This document shows, piece after piece, positions 1 to 11,857 of a DNA stretch of 64,000 nt. Where the stretch lies: NCBI RefSeq assembly GCF_900176415.1, contig NZ_FWXO01000003.1:186001-250000 (forward strand), written 5' to 3'. How positions within the stretch are numbered: position 1 is the stretch's first letter; each line of letters starts with the position of its first letter. The notes beneath the pieces were generated by a model. The model was not told the origin of the DNA. It ran no database searches and worked only from the letters and a program-made list of their open reading frames with translations. This stretch comes from Cellulophaga tyrosinoxydans (lineage in GTDB: Bacteria > Bacteroidota > Bacteroidia > Flavobacteriales > Flavobacteriaceae). The translations under genes and the position numbers were made by a program.

Positions 1-924
1 TAATTTAGTTCCTACATTAGCGGTAACACCATTAACCTCTCTAGTTAAACTAAAAGGATCTTCCACACTTGGCGATGTTATAAAGCCACTTTCATAAGTT
101 CCTAAAAAATCTGTGGTAGATTTTCCTTTTAAATACCCTATTCCTCCATAAAAATTAATCACCGGTAATTTTGTAGATACTACTGCTTGAAATGTCCAAG
201 TGTTCATAGTCATTTCTATTCTTTGATCCTGACCTGCTATGACACCAGTATCTGTAAAATCATAAGAACCATCTAAGTGCGTATACCCTATGACACCAGA
301 TATAGCTACAGGCCATATTTTTTCTGCAGGTAATAAACTGGTTAATTCATGCTGTAAACCAACTCCATAAAATCCTACGGAAACATCATCTGTATCTACC
401 TTAGGCAAGAATCTAGCTTTTAATTCTATCCCCTTTATTAGCCCCACACTCGCTTGTATAAATGCTGATGGAACAAAATTTATACCTTCCCCAGATAAAC
501 CTGATGGGAGTTCAAATTCTTCCCTTTGTGTTATTCCTGGAGCAATTTCACCTTCTACAAAAACTCTAATACCTTCCAAATCACCTAAAGCAGATGCAAC
601 CACATTTGAAGCGCTACCATCTACAAATTGCAGATTCTCGTAATCTGCAGTATTTAATACAAAGGTTTTTTTATCATCCTTATTCTTAAAATTTGCCATA
701 TTACCGATTATTGAAATCTCAAAACCACCTAATGGCTTAGCTTTTCCTGAATTATACCATCCATTTGAAATACTGTATAGTGCTCCTTCCGATAAAGGTC
801 CGAAATAATCGTTGGTAAAACGCTCTGCATCTTCAACACCAGCAGCAAAAATATCATTAGCATTGGATTGAGCCATACTTGATAATCCTGAAATCATTAA
901 TATAGCCAAAAAGAAATGTCTCAT
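1..924 (-). CDS. DUF6588-like secreted protein, 3' end outside window
   Basis: This reading frame is open from position 924 to the window edge, so the C-terminus is missing. It starts with a clear signal peptide (MRHFFLAILMISGLSSMAQ). An in-frame ATG at 942 would add six residues without improving the signal peptide. The mature start (NDIFAAGVEDAERFTNDYF) and the alternating beta-rich, glycine-containing remainder resemble flavobacterial proteins annotated as DUF6588, which look like outer-membrane beta-barrels. The DUF assignment is from memory and is an inference; no function is known. It is separated from gyrB by a strong terminator and therefore should have its own promoter within the short 942-997 interval or depend on read-through. 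Confidence 0.7.
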   Translation of the reverse strand, partial: MRHFFLAILMISGLSSMAQSNANDIFAAGVEDAERFTNDYFGPLSEGALYSISNGWYNSGKAKPLGGFEISIIGNMANFKNKDDKKTFVLNTADYENLQFVDGSASNVVASALGDLEGIRVFVEGEIAPGITQREEFELPSGLSGEGINFVPSAFIQASVGLIKGIELKARFLPKVDTDDVSVGFYGVGLQHELTSLLPAEKIWPVAISGVIGYTHLDGSYDFTDTGVIAGQDQRIEMTMNTWTFQAVVSTKLPVINFYGGIGYLKGKSTTDFLGTYESGFITSPSVEDPFSLTREVNGVTANVGTKL

Positions 925-951
925 AGTTTTATATTTTGCCATAAAACTAAA

Positions 952-976
952 AAACTCGCACTAGTAGTGCGAGTTT
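952..976 (-). terminator. Rho-independent terminator of gyrB
   Basis: Perfect hairpin with arms ACTCGCAC (954-961) and GTGCGAGT (967-974), followed on the minus strand by a run of T. It lies 20 bp after the gyrB stop codon. Confidence 0.85.
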
Positions 977-997
977 TTGTTGTGTAACCTATATTTT

Positions 998-2992
<1,995 letters not shown>

Positions 2993-3121
2993 TTACAAAT
3001 ATAAACAATACCTCAGCGAAATAAGGTTTTAGCAGCAGTACAGAGCATGAAGTTATCAACAATAATTGTGGAAAATATAATTATAGATTTCTTGCTGAAC
3101 AATTACATCTATATAGTACTA

Positions 3122-3148
3122 AAGAAGCACCCAAATTGGGTGCTTCTT
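3122..3148 (-). terminator. Rho-independent terminator of asnB
   Basis: Near-perfect hairpin with 13-nt arms AAGAAGCACCCAA and TTGGGTGCTTCTT, 52 bp downstream of the asnB stop. The T-tract on the minus strand is short, so its strength is uncertain. Confidence 0.7.
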
Positions 3149-3200
3149 ACGGACTAATTATAATTAAAACTGAAAACAGTGGTAATTCTTATTTATAAAT

Positions 3201-4874
3201 CTACGCTTTTACATAAGCATCTGAATGCACGTTCGCAACTGCTCTACCAGATGGATCATTCATATTTTTAAATGCTTCATCCCATTCCAAGGCTATTTTA
3301 GTACTGCAAGCAACAGACGCTTCTTGAGGCACACAAAGTGCCGCCGCATCTGAAGGGAAATGCGATTCGAAAATTGATCGGTAATAGAACTCTTCTTTAG
3401 AAGTAGGCGTTTGTAATGGGAATCGGAATTTAGCGTTAGCTAACTGCTCATCAGAAACCTCATTTTTAACTACTTCTTTTAAGGTGTCGATCCAACTGTA
3501 ACCTACACCGTCAGAAAACTGCTCTTTTTGTCTCCATGCTACGCTTGCTGGTAGCATATCTTCAAAAGCTTTACGAACAACCCATTTTTCCATGCGCTCA
3601 CCATTAATCATTTTATCTTTAGGGTTTATGCGCATAGCCACATCCATAAATTCTTTATCTAAGAAAGGCACACGACCTTCTATCCCCCAAGCTGCAAGTG
3701 ATTTGTTAGCTCTCAAACAATCGTACATATGCAACTTACTTAATTTACGAACTGTTTCTTCATGAAACTCCTTGTCATTTGGTGCTTTATGAAAATACAA
3801 GTAGCCTCCAAATAGTTCGTCTGCACCTTCACCGGACAATACCATTTTAATCCCCATAGACTTAATTACTCTTGCCATTAGGTACATTGGAGTTGAAGCT
3901 CTAATTGTAGTAATATCATACGTTTCAAGATTGTACACTACATCTTTTATAGCATCTAATCCTTCTTGGATGGTAAATTTTATTTCATGATGCACGGTTC
4001 CAATATGATCCGCAACTTTACGCGCAGCGGCCAAATCAGGAGAACCTTCTAAACCAACTGAAAACGAATGTAATTGAGGCCACCACGCATCTGCTGTATC
4101 ATCAGACTCTATTCTCTTCTGCGCATACTTTTTAGCAATCGCCGAAGTTACAGAAGAATCTAAACCACCAGAAAGCAATACTCCATAAGGCACATCCGAC
4201 ATTAACTGTCTATGAACAGCAGCCTCTAAGGCTTCTTTAATTGCAGCGATACTTGTTTCGTTATCTTTAACTGCATCATATTCCATCCAATCTCTGGTAT
4301 ACCATTTCTTTAATTCCCCATCAGAACTATGTAAGTAATGTCCTGGAGGAAAAAGTTCGATTTTGGTACATGTACCTTCTAAAGCCTTTAATTCTGAAGC
4401 TACATAGAACGTTCCATTTTTATCCCATCCCATATATAAAGGAATAATTCCCATATGGTCACGAGCAACAAAATACTCGTCTTTCTCAACATCATAAATA
4501 GTAAATCCGAAAATTCCATTCATTTCATCAATGAAATCAACCCCTTTTTCTTGGTATAAGGCTAATATTACTTCGCAATCAGATTCCGTTTGAAAGTTAT
4601 ACTTTCCTTCAAATTGTTTTCTAAGCGCTCTATGGTTATATATTTCACCATTAGCAGCAAGCACTAATTTTTTATCTTGACTAAACAAAGGCTGTTTTCC
4701 TGAAGCAGGATCAACAATTGCCAAACGTTCGTGCGCTAAAATTGCTTTATCATTAGCAAATATTCCACTCCAATCTGGCCCTCTATGTCTAATCTTTTTG
4801 GACATTTCCAATAATTGAGGTCTTAAATCCTCAGTACTCTCCTTTACATCAAATGCACATACTATTCCACACAT
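3201..4874 (-). CDS. asnB: Asparagine synthase B (glutamine-hydrolysing)
   Basis: Converts aspartate, glutamine and ATP to asparagine in the cytoplasm. The product begins MCGIVC, so the catalytic Cys2 of the class II glutaminase domain is in place and the start is certain. The glutaminase domain covers about residues 2-190 (RHRGPDWSG, NGEIYNH). The synthetase domain carries the ATP-pyrophosphatase loop LSGGLDSS near residue 233 and GEGADELFGGY. Length (557 aa) matches the AsnB family of Bacteroidota and E. coli. It is a single-gene unit flanked by a terminator and a divergent neighbour. Confidence 0.95.
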   Translation of the reverse strand: MCGIVCAFDVKESTEDLRPQLLEMSKKIRHRGPDWSGIFANDKAILAHERLAIVDPASGKQPLFSQDKKLVLAANGEIYNHRALRKQFEGKYNFQTESDCEVILALYQEKGVDFIDEMNGIFGFTIYDVEKDEYFVARDHMGIIPLYMGWDKNGTFYVASELKALEGTCTKIELFPPGHYLHSSDGELKKWYTRDWMEYDAVKDNETSIAAIKEALEAAVHRQLMSDVPYGVLLSGGLDSSVTSAIAKKYAQKRIESDDTADAWWPQLHSFSVGLEGSPDLAAARKVADHIGTVHHEIKFTIQEGLDAIKDVVYNLETYDITTIRASTPMYLMARVIKSMGIKMVLSGEGADELFGGYLYFHKAPNDKEFHEETVRKLSKLHMYDCLRANKSLAAWGIEGRVPFLDKEFMDVAMRINPKDKMINGERMEKWVVRKAFEDMLPASVAWRQKEQFSDGVGYSWIDTLKEVVKNEVSDEQLANAKFRFPLQTPTSKEEFYYRSIFESHFPSDAAALCVPQEASVACSTKIALEWDEAFKNMNDPSGRAVANVHSDAYVKA

Positions 4875-5055
4875 ATCTTAATATATTATAAGCAATTTTA
4901 AAGCAAAGATGCATTTTATGCTTCTATAAAAAAACATTAATCACTAAAATAGTTTTAATTTAAAACAAATAATACAAAATCTATTTTATTATGAAATCAT
5001 TACTACACATATTCGCAAGTAATTCTCTTTTTTTGTAAGTTTAGATAAATAGCAC

Positions 5056-5066
5056 GTACTTAGTAC
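5056..5066. promoter_or_regulatory. Palindrome GTACTTAGTAC upstream of DUF2911 gene
   Basis: An 11-bp perfect palindrome with a 3-nt centre lies about 45 bp before the start of the DUF2911 gene. Almost the same word (GTACCTAGTAC) occurs at 50065-50075 upstream of another secreted-protein gene. It could be an operator; no regulator is identifiable. Confidence 0.3.
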
Positions 5067-5111
5067 CCAGTTAGCGTTATAAAAAAACAATTATCTTAAA
5101 AAATTATGATT

Positions 5112-5657
5112 ATGAAAAAATTCCTATCCTTATCAACCCTTATCGTATGTTTGGTTTTTGCTTCTACAGCAACTGCACAAAAATTTAGTGGCCTAGACAA
5201 AAGCCCTATGGATGTTGCAGCGTTTCCAACTAGTTACAAAGTTGCAGACAAACTAGTTAAAGTAACTTACAGTAGACCTCAATTAAAAGGCAGAACAATA
5301 GCAGAATTAGCTCCTGCAGGTTCAGTCTGGAGAACTGGTGCAAATGAAGCGGTTGAGATTACTTTTTACAAAGATGTAGATTTTGGAGGAAAAGAAGTAA
5401 AAGCAGGAACGTATTCACTATTTACTATACCTGGAGCAAAAGAATGGACATTTATTTTAAACAGTAAACTTAATCAGTGGGGTTCTTATACCTATGATGA
5501 ATCTGCTGATATTGTTCGTGTTATGGGTTCTGTTAGTGCTGGAAGCGAATCTTTAGATGCTTTTTCCATGACTTTTAACGACAAGGACAAAGGAGCTGAT
5601 TTAGTTCTAGGCTGGGGAAAAACAAGAGTTTCGGTACCTGTTAGTGGTAAAGAATAA
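5112..5657 (+). CDS. DUF2911 domain secreted protein
   Basis: A 181-aa exported protein of unknown function. A signal peptide (MKKFLSLSTLIVCLVFASTATAQ) is followed by the typical DUF2911 body: YSRPQLKGR, VWRTGANEA, the GTYSLFTIP motif and WGSYTYDESAD. Such proteins are common in Bacteroidota, fill almost the whole protein with this domain, and are predicted to be periplasmic beta-sandwiches. I placed the start at the second ATG (MKKF), because MIM adds nothing to the signal peptide; the upstream ATG at 5106 is possible. It is transcribed alone, with a terminator directly after it and a palindromic motif before it. Confidence 0.85.
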   Translation: MKKFLSLSTLIVCLVFASTATAQKFSGLDKSPMDVAAFPTSYKVADKLVKVTYSRPQLKGRTIAELAPAGSVWRTGANEAVEITFYKDVDFGGKEVKAGTYSLFTIPGAKEWTFILNSKLNQWGSYTYDESADIVRVMGSVSAGSESLDAFSMTFNDKDKGADLVLGWGKTRVSVPVSGKE

Positions 5658-5675
5658 ACACTAAAACAATATTTT

Positions 5676-5710
5676 AAAAAAAGCCTAACGTTTAACTTTA
5701 GGCTTTTTTT
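5676..5710. terminator. Bidirectional terminator
   Basis: Hairpin AGCCTAA ... TTAGGCT flanked by A-run on the left and T-run on the right, so it can serve both the DUF2911 gene (+) and the convergent amidohydrolase gene (-). Confidence 0.85.
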
Positions 5711-5723
5711 GTGCTTATATTTT

Positions 5724-7343
5724 TTACTCCACTATTTTACCAGAAATGAAAACATGATTTGCTGATACTGTTGGCAATTCCTTCTCTGGAATAGCCATAA
5801 GATCTTTATTCAATATTACAAAATCAGCAAATTTTCCTACTTCTATGCTCCCTTTCTCATTCTCTTCAAAATTACTATACGCAGCCCATATAGTCATACC
5901 TCTTAATGCTTCTTCTCTACTAAGTGCATCTTTCATTTGAAATCCTTTTTCAGGGTAACCATCATTATCTTTTCTTGCAACAGCGGCGTAAAATGTTAAA
6001 AACGGACTCACTTGCTCCACAGGGAAATCTGTCCCTAATGCTACTACACCAGCCTTATCTAACAAAGTCTTATAGGCATAAGCTCCTACCATTCTATCAC
6101 TACCTAATCTATCTTCTGCCCAGTACATATCGCTTGTAGCATGTGTAGGTTGTATAGAAGGAATTATTCCTTCGTTAAAATAATCGAAGTCAGTCGTTGA
6201 TATAATCTGAGCATGTTCTATCTTCCATCTGCGATTTTCCTTATTCTTCAACACACTTTTATAAGCTTTTAACACCACCAAATTAGCCGAATCTCCTATA
6301 GCATGTGTATTCATTTGATAGTCCGATTTCGCAATTTTTTTAGCTACTTTTTCTATTTCATTCACTGGTGTAACCATGGCACCAAAATGATTTGCTTGAT
6401 CGGAATAAGAAGATTTTAAAACAGCCCCTCTTGACCCTAAGGCTCCATCCGCATAAACTTTTACAGACCTTACATTTAAATGATCTGTTTTAATAATTCC
6501 TTTAGAGAGATAATATTTTAAATTTTCAGGATAATTAGCCACCATTGCATATACTCTTATTTTTAAGTCTCCCGATTGTTGCAAACTATCTATCAATTCG
6601 ATAATTTCTCTAGACAAGCCTGCATCGTTTACTGTTGTTAGGCCATTGCTAAAGCAAATGCTTTGAGCGTCTTTTAAAGCCTGTATTTTTGATTCTTTTG
6701 AAAGCCTTGGCATGATTGGTCCAATTAAATCCATTGGCCCATCAACTAATACACCTGTTAATTGACCATTTTCTTTAACAATTTCTCCACCAACAGCTTT
6801 AGTATCTGTATTAATACCCGCCATAGCTAATGCTTTTTGATTAACTAAGAATGCATGACCATCTATTCGTTCTAAAACTACAGGAATATCTGGATAAACT
6901 TCATCCAATAATTCTTTGGTTGGAAATTTTTTATCCTCCCAATCATTTTGATCCCATCCCTGACCAAAAATAAAATCACTCTTGTTCTTTTCATTAAACA
7001 GGCTAATTCTATCCAGTATTTCTTCAAAACTTTTGGTGCCTACTAGATCAACTGCTAGCTGATTTAAACCTAGTCCGTAAAAATGGCAGTGTGCATCAAT
7101 CAAACCAGGAACAATGGTTTTACCATCTGCATCAATTACTTGATCCGCCATGTATTTGTCCTCGATTTCTTGATTACTTCCTATTGCCAAAAATTTTCCG
7201 TCTTTTATTGCAAATGACTGTGCCTTAGAAAACATCTTATCTACTCTGTAAACATTTGCATTTACGACAATTAAATCTACTTTTTCTTTAATTAAATTAC
7301 AGCTACAACTAAAAATTGCCAGCATTATTAATATCCGTTTCAT
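5724..7343 (-). CDS. Amidohydrolase family 3 (YtcJ-like), exported
   Basis: Metal-dependent hydrolase of the amidohydrolase superfamily, substrate unknown. The N-terminus is a signal sequence with a possible lipobox (IFSC, cysteine 13), suggesting a lipoprotein or periplasmic protein. The HxH metal motif is at H85/H87 (LIDAHCHFYG). Further family landmarks are DGALGSRGA near 300, HAIGDSAN near 350 and GTDFPVE near 440, with a C-terminal IEVGKFADFVILNKD strand that belongs to the composite beta-sandwich domain. Length (539 aa) is typical of YtcJ-type enzymes, which hydrolyse N-acyl or exocyclic amide compounds. It stands alone between a terminator and a divergent ABC-F gene. Confidence 0.85.
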   Translation of the reverse strand: MKRILIMLAIFSCSCNLIKEKVDLIVVNANVYRVDKMFSKAQSFAIKDGKFLAIGSNQEIEDKYMADQVIDADGKTIVPGLIDAHCHFYGLGLNQLAVDLVGTKSFEEILDRISLFNEKNKSDFIFGQGWDQNDWEDKKFPTKELLDEVYPDIPVVLERIDGHAFLVNQKALAMAGINTDTKAVGGEIVKENGQLTGVLVDGPMDLIGPIMPRLSKESKIQALKDAQSICFSNGLTTVNDAGLSREIIELIDSLQQSGDLKIRVYAMVANYPENLKYYLSKGIIKTDHLNVRSVKVYADGALGSRGAVLKSSYSDQANHFGAMVTPVNEIEKVAKKIAKSDYQMNTHAIGDSANLVVLKAYKSVLKNKENRRWKIEHAQIISTTDFDYFNEGIIPSIQPTHATSDMYWAEDRLGSDRMVGAYAYKTLLDKAGVVALGTDFPVEQVSPFLTFYAAVARKDNDGYPEKGFQMKDALSREEALRGMTIWAAYSNFEENEKGSIEVGKFADFVILNKDLMAIPEKELPTVSANHVFISGKIVE

Positions 7344-7572
7344 TTGGATGGTTTTATTAGGATTAAATTAAAAAATGTACTCAAATAATATTGGGGGGAA
7401 GATATATATTGACAAAATACAATATTTAATTTAAATACTAATTTCATAAGTAACTTTATATAAAGAAGTTAGCAACTTTCATTCAAAACTAATAAAGATG
7501 ACTTAAAATTATTGATTCTATTTATGTCGATTAAGACCTAATAAATTTATAGTATCCCAACCAAGATTTAAT

Positions 7573-7580
7573 TAGTTTTG
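7573..7580 (+). promoter_or_regulatory. Bacteroidota -7 element (TAnnTTTG)
   Basis: TAGTTTTG matches the primary sigma factor -7 consensus of Bacteroidota and lies 18 bp before the ABC-F start codon. No clear -33 TTG is visible at the expected distance. Confidence 0.45.
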
Positions 7581-7598
7581 CATCTTTAATTTTTCAAG

Positions 7599-9236
7599 AT
7601 GATTTCAGTAGATAATATTGCAGTAGAGTTTAGTGGCGAAACACTTTTTAGTGATGTTTCTTTCGTAATAAACGAAAGTGATAAGATTGCACTTATGGGA
7701 AAAAATGGTGCTGGTAAGTCCACCATGATGAAAATAATTGCAGGTGAACAAAAAGCTACAAGAGGAAATATACGTTTTCCAAAAGATGCCGTTATTGCCT
7801 ATCTACCACAACATTTGCTTACTGAAGACAATTGCACTGTATTCGAAGAGGCTTCTAAAGCATTTGCCCAAGTTTTTGCAATGCAAAAAGAAATGAATGA
7901 TTTAAACAAAGCATTAGAGACCCGGACAGATTATGAATCTGATGACTACATGAAACTGATCCAAAAAGTATCTGATTTGGGGGAAAAATATTATGCTTTA
8001 GAAGAAATTAATTACGAGGCCGAAGTTGAAAAAGCTTTAGCTGGATTAGGATTTAAAAGAGAAGACTTTCACCGCCAAACAAGTGAATTTAGTGGCGGTT
8101 GGCGTATGCGTATTGAGCTTACTAAAATTTTATTACAAAAGCCCGATTTAATTCTACTAGACGAGCCTACAAACCACGTAGATATAGAATCTGTAATTTG
8201 GCTTGAAGACTTTTTATTGAATAAAGCCAAAGCCGTTGTGGTAATTTCTCACGATAAAACTTTTATTGATAACATTACTAATAGAACAATAGAAGTTACC
8301 ATGGGTCGTATTTACGACTACAAGGCAAACTATTCTCATTATTTACAACTTAGAGAAGATCGTCGTAGTCACCAAATAAAGGCTTACCAAGAGCAGCAAA
8401 AATTTATTGCAGATAACCAAGCATTTATAGATAGATTTAAAGGAACCTATTCCAAAACCAATCAGGTTACTTCTCGTGAGCGGATGTTAGAAAAGTTACA
8501 AATAATTGAAATTGATGAAATTGATACTGCCGCGTTAAAATTAAAATTTCCCGCTTCGGTACGTTCTGGCGATTACCCGGTAACTGTAACCGATTTAACT
8601 AAAACCTATGGAGATCATGTTGTTTTTAAAAATGCAAACATGAGTATTTCACGTGGCGAAAAGGTATCGTTTGTAGGTAGAAATGGAGAAGGTAAATCTA
8701 CCATGATCAAAGCAATTATGGGCGAAATAGATTTTGAAGGCAAATGCTCTCTAGGTCATAATGTAAAGGTGGGCTACTTTGCTCAAAACCAAGCTTCATT
8801 GTTAGATCCAGAATTAACAATTTTCCAAACAGTGGATGAAGTAGCTAAAGGAGACGTGCGCACGCAAATAAAGAATATTCTAGGCAGATTTATGTTTGGG
8901 GGTGATGATATTGAGAAAAAAGTAAGTGTGCTCTCTGGAGGTGAAAAAACACGCTTGGCTATGGTGAAATTATTATTGGAACCTGTAAACCTTTTAATTC
9001 TCGATGAGCCTACGAATCATTTAGATTTAAAATCTAAAGACGTTTTAAAAGAAGCGCTCTTAGATTTTGACGGCACATTAATCTTGGTTTCTCATGATAG
9101 AGATTTTCTTCAAGGCTTATCACAAAAAGTATTTGAGTTCAAAGAAAAACGTGTCATTGAACATTTTGAAACTATTGATGCTTTCCTTATAAGAAACCGT
9201 ATTGAAAATTTAAAAGAGATAGATTTAAAAAATTAA
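7599..9236 (+). CDS. ABC-F family ATPase
   Basis: A 545-aa soluble protein with two ABC ATPase domains and no membrane segments. Domain 1 has Walker A GKNGAGKST at about 34-42 and signature FSGGW; domain 2 has GRNGEGKST and LSGGE. Walker B motifs (LLDEPTNH and LILDEPTNH) are both intact with catalytic glutamates. A charged linker lies between the domains at about 245-310. ABC-F proteins act on the ribosome (translation factors, rescue or antibiotic protection). The sequence looks like the general housekeeping subgroup of Bacteroidota, but I cannot assign EttA, Uup or YbiT. Its stop codon overlaps the stop of the convergent YkgJ gene by 4 bp. Confidence 0.92.
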   Translation: MISVDNIAVEFSGETLFSDVSFVINESDKIALMGKNGAGKSTMMKIIAGEQKATRGNIRFPKDAVIAYLPQHLLTEDNCTVFEEASKAFAQVFAMQKEMNDLNKALETRTDYESDDYMKLIQKVSDLGEKYYALEEINYEAEVEKALAGLGFKREDFHRQTSEFSGGWRMRIELTKILLQKPDLILLDEPTNHVDIESVIWLEDFLLNKAKAVVVISHDKTFIDNITNRTIEVTMGRIYDYKANYSHYLQLREDRRSHQIKAYQEQQKFIADNQAFIDRFKGTYSKTNQVTSRERMLEKLQIIEIDEIDTAALKLKFPASVRSGDYPVTVTDLTKTYGDHVVFKNANMSISRGEKVSFVGRNGEGKSTMIKAIMGEIDFEGKCSLGHNVKVGYFAQNQASLLDPELTIFQTVDEVAKGDVRTQIKNILGRFMFGGDDIEKKVSVLSGGEKTRLAMVKLLLEPVNLLILDEPTNHLDLKSKDVLKEALLDFDGTLILVSHDRDFLQGLSQKVFEFKEKRVIEHFETIDAFLIRNRIENLKEIDLKN

Positions 9237-9841
9237 GCGCAATTTTTATATCCTTTTGGAAAAGGGCGATACGCGTAATATTGCAAAACTTCTTCTATAG
9301 CAAGCTTTAGTGCCTTGTTTATTGGAACTATTTTATTACCCAAGGCAAAATCTATTTGAGAAAGATTCATGTAATAATCTGTAAAAATGGGCACATATAA
9401 TCCATTAGCCATGGCCAGTTTAGAAGCCTCGTAGTTTTCTACCTGACCTTCCTTTATAATTTTACAAGTTGCTAAACGTAATTCTCCAAATTTATCTTTA
9501 CTAGCGCCGTAACCAAACAATCTACAGATTAAGCCTCGATATTTATAATCGCTACATTTACCACTTGTACTATCTACTACAGAAAGTGGCTGGTAAATAT
9601 GACATATAGGACTGGATTTAGAATTCAATTCTTCTAAGGTTTTTAAAGCAATTCCATTTAAAAATAAATAAAATGCCCATGGGAGAAACTCTAATGGAGA
9701 TGCATCTACTTCGGCATGTGTACAACACTTACCACAACCTGCTTTACAATGCAAGCCTGTGTTTGATTGAAAAGTAGCAATCTCTTGATCTAAACCAGCA
9801 TACAATAATTCTACTGCCTTAACCCTCTTTTCTATAGACAT
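9233..9841 (-). CDS. YkgJ family cysteine-cluster protein
   Basis: Small cytoplasmic protein with conserved cysteines that probably bind zinc or an Fe-S cluster (family PF03692). The pattern GCGKCC near the N-terminus is followed by further cysteines (SPICHIY, GKCSDYKYRGLICRLFGYG, LATCKII). I chose the internal ATG giving MSIEKRVKAVELLY, because the 11 codons before it are atypical and overlap the likely promoter. A longer form starting at 9874 is possible. The biochemical role of the family is unsettled. A second, sequence-distinct member is at 62778-63269. Confidence 0.82.
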   Translation of the reverse strand: MSIEKRVKAVELLYAGLDQEIATFQSNTGLHCKAGCGKCCTHAEVDASPLEFLPWAFYLFLNGIALKTLEELNSKSSPICHIYQPLSVVDSTSGKCSDYKYRGLICRLFGYGASKDKFGELRLATCKIIKEGQVENYEASKLAMANGLYVPIFTDYYMNLSQIDFALGNKIVPINKALKLAIEEVLQYYAYRPFPKGYKNCA

Positions 9842-9967
9842 ATTACATCTAATTTTAGCGCCGCGAATGTACACTAATATTCAATACGTAAAACATTAAA
9901 AAAATCTAATTTTAACCATTGTGAAGAATCTGTCGCATTCATTGCAACTATATAAAAATTAGCATGT

Positions 9968-10531
9968 TTATGCTTTTCGCATACGTTTTGGTCCATACCA
10001 TAGCCAAAAGCCTGTAATTGTAAAAAGTAAGAGAGCTATACCCATTAAAGTAGTATAGGCCAATTTAAATGGACTACCCGAAGTATTGAAGTACGTATCT
10101 AATACAGAACCATCATGTATATTTTCTATAAGGTCTGATTGGCGCTTGCCAAATTCTAATAAATCTCCTGTAACACCATCCAATTGTAAGCCGTAATAAT
10201 CTTGATATATAAATTTTATTACTCCTTTATCTTTATGTATATCCACACGATCTAAGGTAATAACCTTATCAGAATGTATAGAATCACTCACCACATCATT
10301 GGCTTTATTATAAAGCACTTCTAAAGGTAGCCACTTATTTAAGTCTCCAGAAGTTCCTTTTTTAGTTTCTGCCAATATAATTCCTCCGCTATTTTTTTTC
10401 CATCCAAGTAACAAGCCCGAAACAGCTATTATAAAGAAAAAAATAAATAAAAAAGCCCCTAATAGTCTGTGAACTTTTCTAAATATACGCAATACTTTAG
10501 CTTGTTTTTTTCTCTTAATAGTAGCATTCAT
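9968..10531 (-). CDS. PepSY-associated transmembrane protein
   Basis: A 187-aa inner-membrane protein. A positively charged N-terminus precedes a first membrane helix (about 22-46, containing HRLLGAFLFIFFFIIAVSGL) whose VHRLLG start is typical of PepSY-associated TM proteins. A periplasmic PepSY-like segment (about 75-145) follows, with a C-terminal helix (about 155-178) ending WYGPKRMRK. Related proteins occur with iron-uptake and ferric-reductase genes. No such gene is adjacent here, so the substrate is unknown. Confidence 0.8.
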   Translation of the reverse strand: MNATIKRKKQAKVLRIFRKVHRLLGAFLFIFFFIIAVSGLLLGWKKNSGGIILAETKKGTSGDLNKWLPLEVLYNKANDVVSDSIHSDKVITLDRVDIHKDKGVIKFIYQDYYGLQLDGVTGDLLEFGKRQSDLIENIHDGSVLDTYFNTSGSPFKLAYTTLMGIALLLFTITGFWLWYGPKRMRKA

Positions 10532-10610
10532 ATGTTATAACTGCAAAGAATAAAATGAATGCGAAAGTTAAGTATATTATACTGTTGATTTTATCAAAGA
10601 AATATTAAAT

Positions 10611-11702
10611 TTAATTTTGATCTTCGTAGATGGTGTTGGCATAATTACTATTAGGTTTCGCAATTAAAAACTCCACCCTTCTATTTTTAAACCTAAGATT
10701 GTCTTTTTGGTTGTCTACTACAGGTTTATTAAAACCGTAACCTTTCCATGAAATCCTATCTTTACTTAATCCTAATTTCATTAAAAAATTAGCCACAGTT
10801 AATGCTCTTTGGTCCGATAAGTTATCATTATAAGCCTTTGAGCCTTTAGAATCTGTATGTCCGTATAAATACACATTTAAATCTGGATGTTGCGCTAAAT
10901 AGTGTACCAAGTTTACAAGTTGTTGATTGTATGAAATTTGAATATAGGTTTCATCAAAATCAAAAAGCAAATCTTCTATTACGTAAAGTTCATTTAGATT
11001 ATAAGATGGGATTTCTATCACCGAAACCATATCTACAAAATAATAAGAAGATTTTCGTGCCGTTTTTTTTACGACTTGCTTTAAGGTTTGGTCATTATTT
11101 TTAAAATTTCCTATGGTTAAAAAACGCTCATTACCTTTCCCCATTATGGTAGTAGAAATCTCCACCCATTTGGTATTATCTTTGTAAAAGTTAGCATTGG
11201 CTATTTCTTTGTAGTTGATTATACCTCCGGATGGCATATAGTCTAAAGCAATGTTTTTAGAAGTATTGATTTCAAATGCCGCTTGAGTAAAAAGTATACC
11301 AAATTCTTGAATTGCAAACTCAACCTCATCTGCTAAATTCACCATAAACGAAACTTTGTATAATTTATCTTTCTCTAGTGCTGTTTCCAGTTCTGCAGTA
11401 ATATATTCTCTATAATCTTTTGGAGCATACAAATACAGACCCACATAGGCATTACCATCAAATGGTAATTGCGAGCCAATAAAATTATTTTCAACAGGTA
11501 GTTTTTCACTACAGGTATTAAAATAATCTGTAGTACCTAAAGATGGCTTTCGCCAATTCTTCACATCTTCACTTAAAGAACCAAAAGAATCTGGACATTT
11601 AATATTGGATTCAAAGCTTGGGTTTTTCACTAAATTTTGTCCGTTGAGCAAAAAAAAGGTGAAGCCAAAAAATAAAAACAGCGATTTGGGAATTGTTTTC
11701 AT
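10611..11702 (-). CDS. OmpA family outer-membrane protein
   Basis: A 363-aa exported protein with signal peptide MKTIPKSLFLFFGFTFFLLNG. The N-terminal half (about 22-220) is a beta-rich domain of the kind written NLVKNPSFE in many Bacteroidota surface proteins, similar to carbohydrate-binding sandwiches. The C-terminal 115 residues are an OmpA-like peptidoglycan-binding domain with YLYGHTDSKGSKAYNDNLS and NRRVEFLI, including the peptidoglycan-contacting Asp and Arg. It probably links the outer membrane to the cell wall. It is transcribed in the same direction as the flanking genes, with gaps of 79 and 155 bp. Confidence 0.85.
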   Translation of the reverse strand: MKTIPKSLFLFFGFTFFLLNGQNLVKNPSFESNIKCPDSFGSLSEDVKNWRKPSLGTTDYFNTCSEKLPVENNFIGSQLPFDGNAYVGLYLYAPKDYREYITAELETALEKDKLYKVSFMVNLADEVEFAIQEFGILFTQAAFEINTSKNIALDYMPSGGIINYKEIANANFYKDNTKWVEISTTIMGKGNERFLTIGNFKNNDQTLKQVVKKTARKSSYYFVDMVSVIEIPSYNLNELYVIEDLLFDFDETYIQISYNQQLVNLVHYLAQHPDLNVYLYGHTDSKGSKAYNDNLSDQRALTVANFLMKLGLSKDRISWKGYGFNKPVVDNQKDNLRFKNRRVEFLIAKPNSNYANTIYEDQN

Positions 11703-11857
11703 CTATTTACTTTTTATTAGAAAGGCAAATCTCAGAAAATATGCTGCAAAATATTTTCAATTAGCGTTGAATGTAAAAGTACTATAGCTAGAATACATTC
11801 TTCTAGCTATGAACTAATTACAACTAACCTTTCTAATATAAAGATAGGTATAAAACT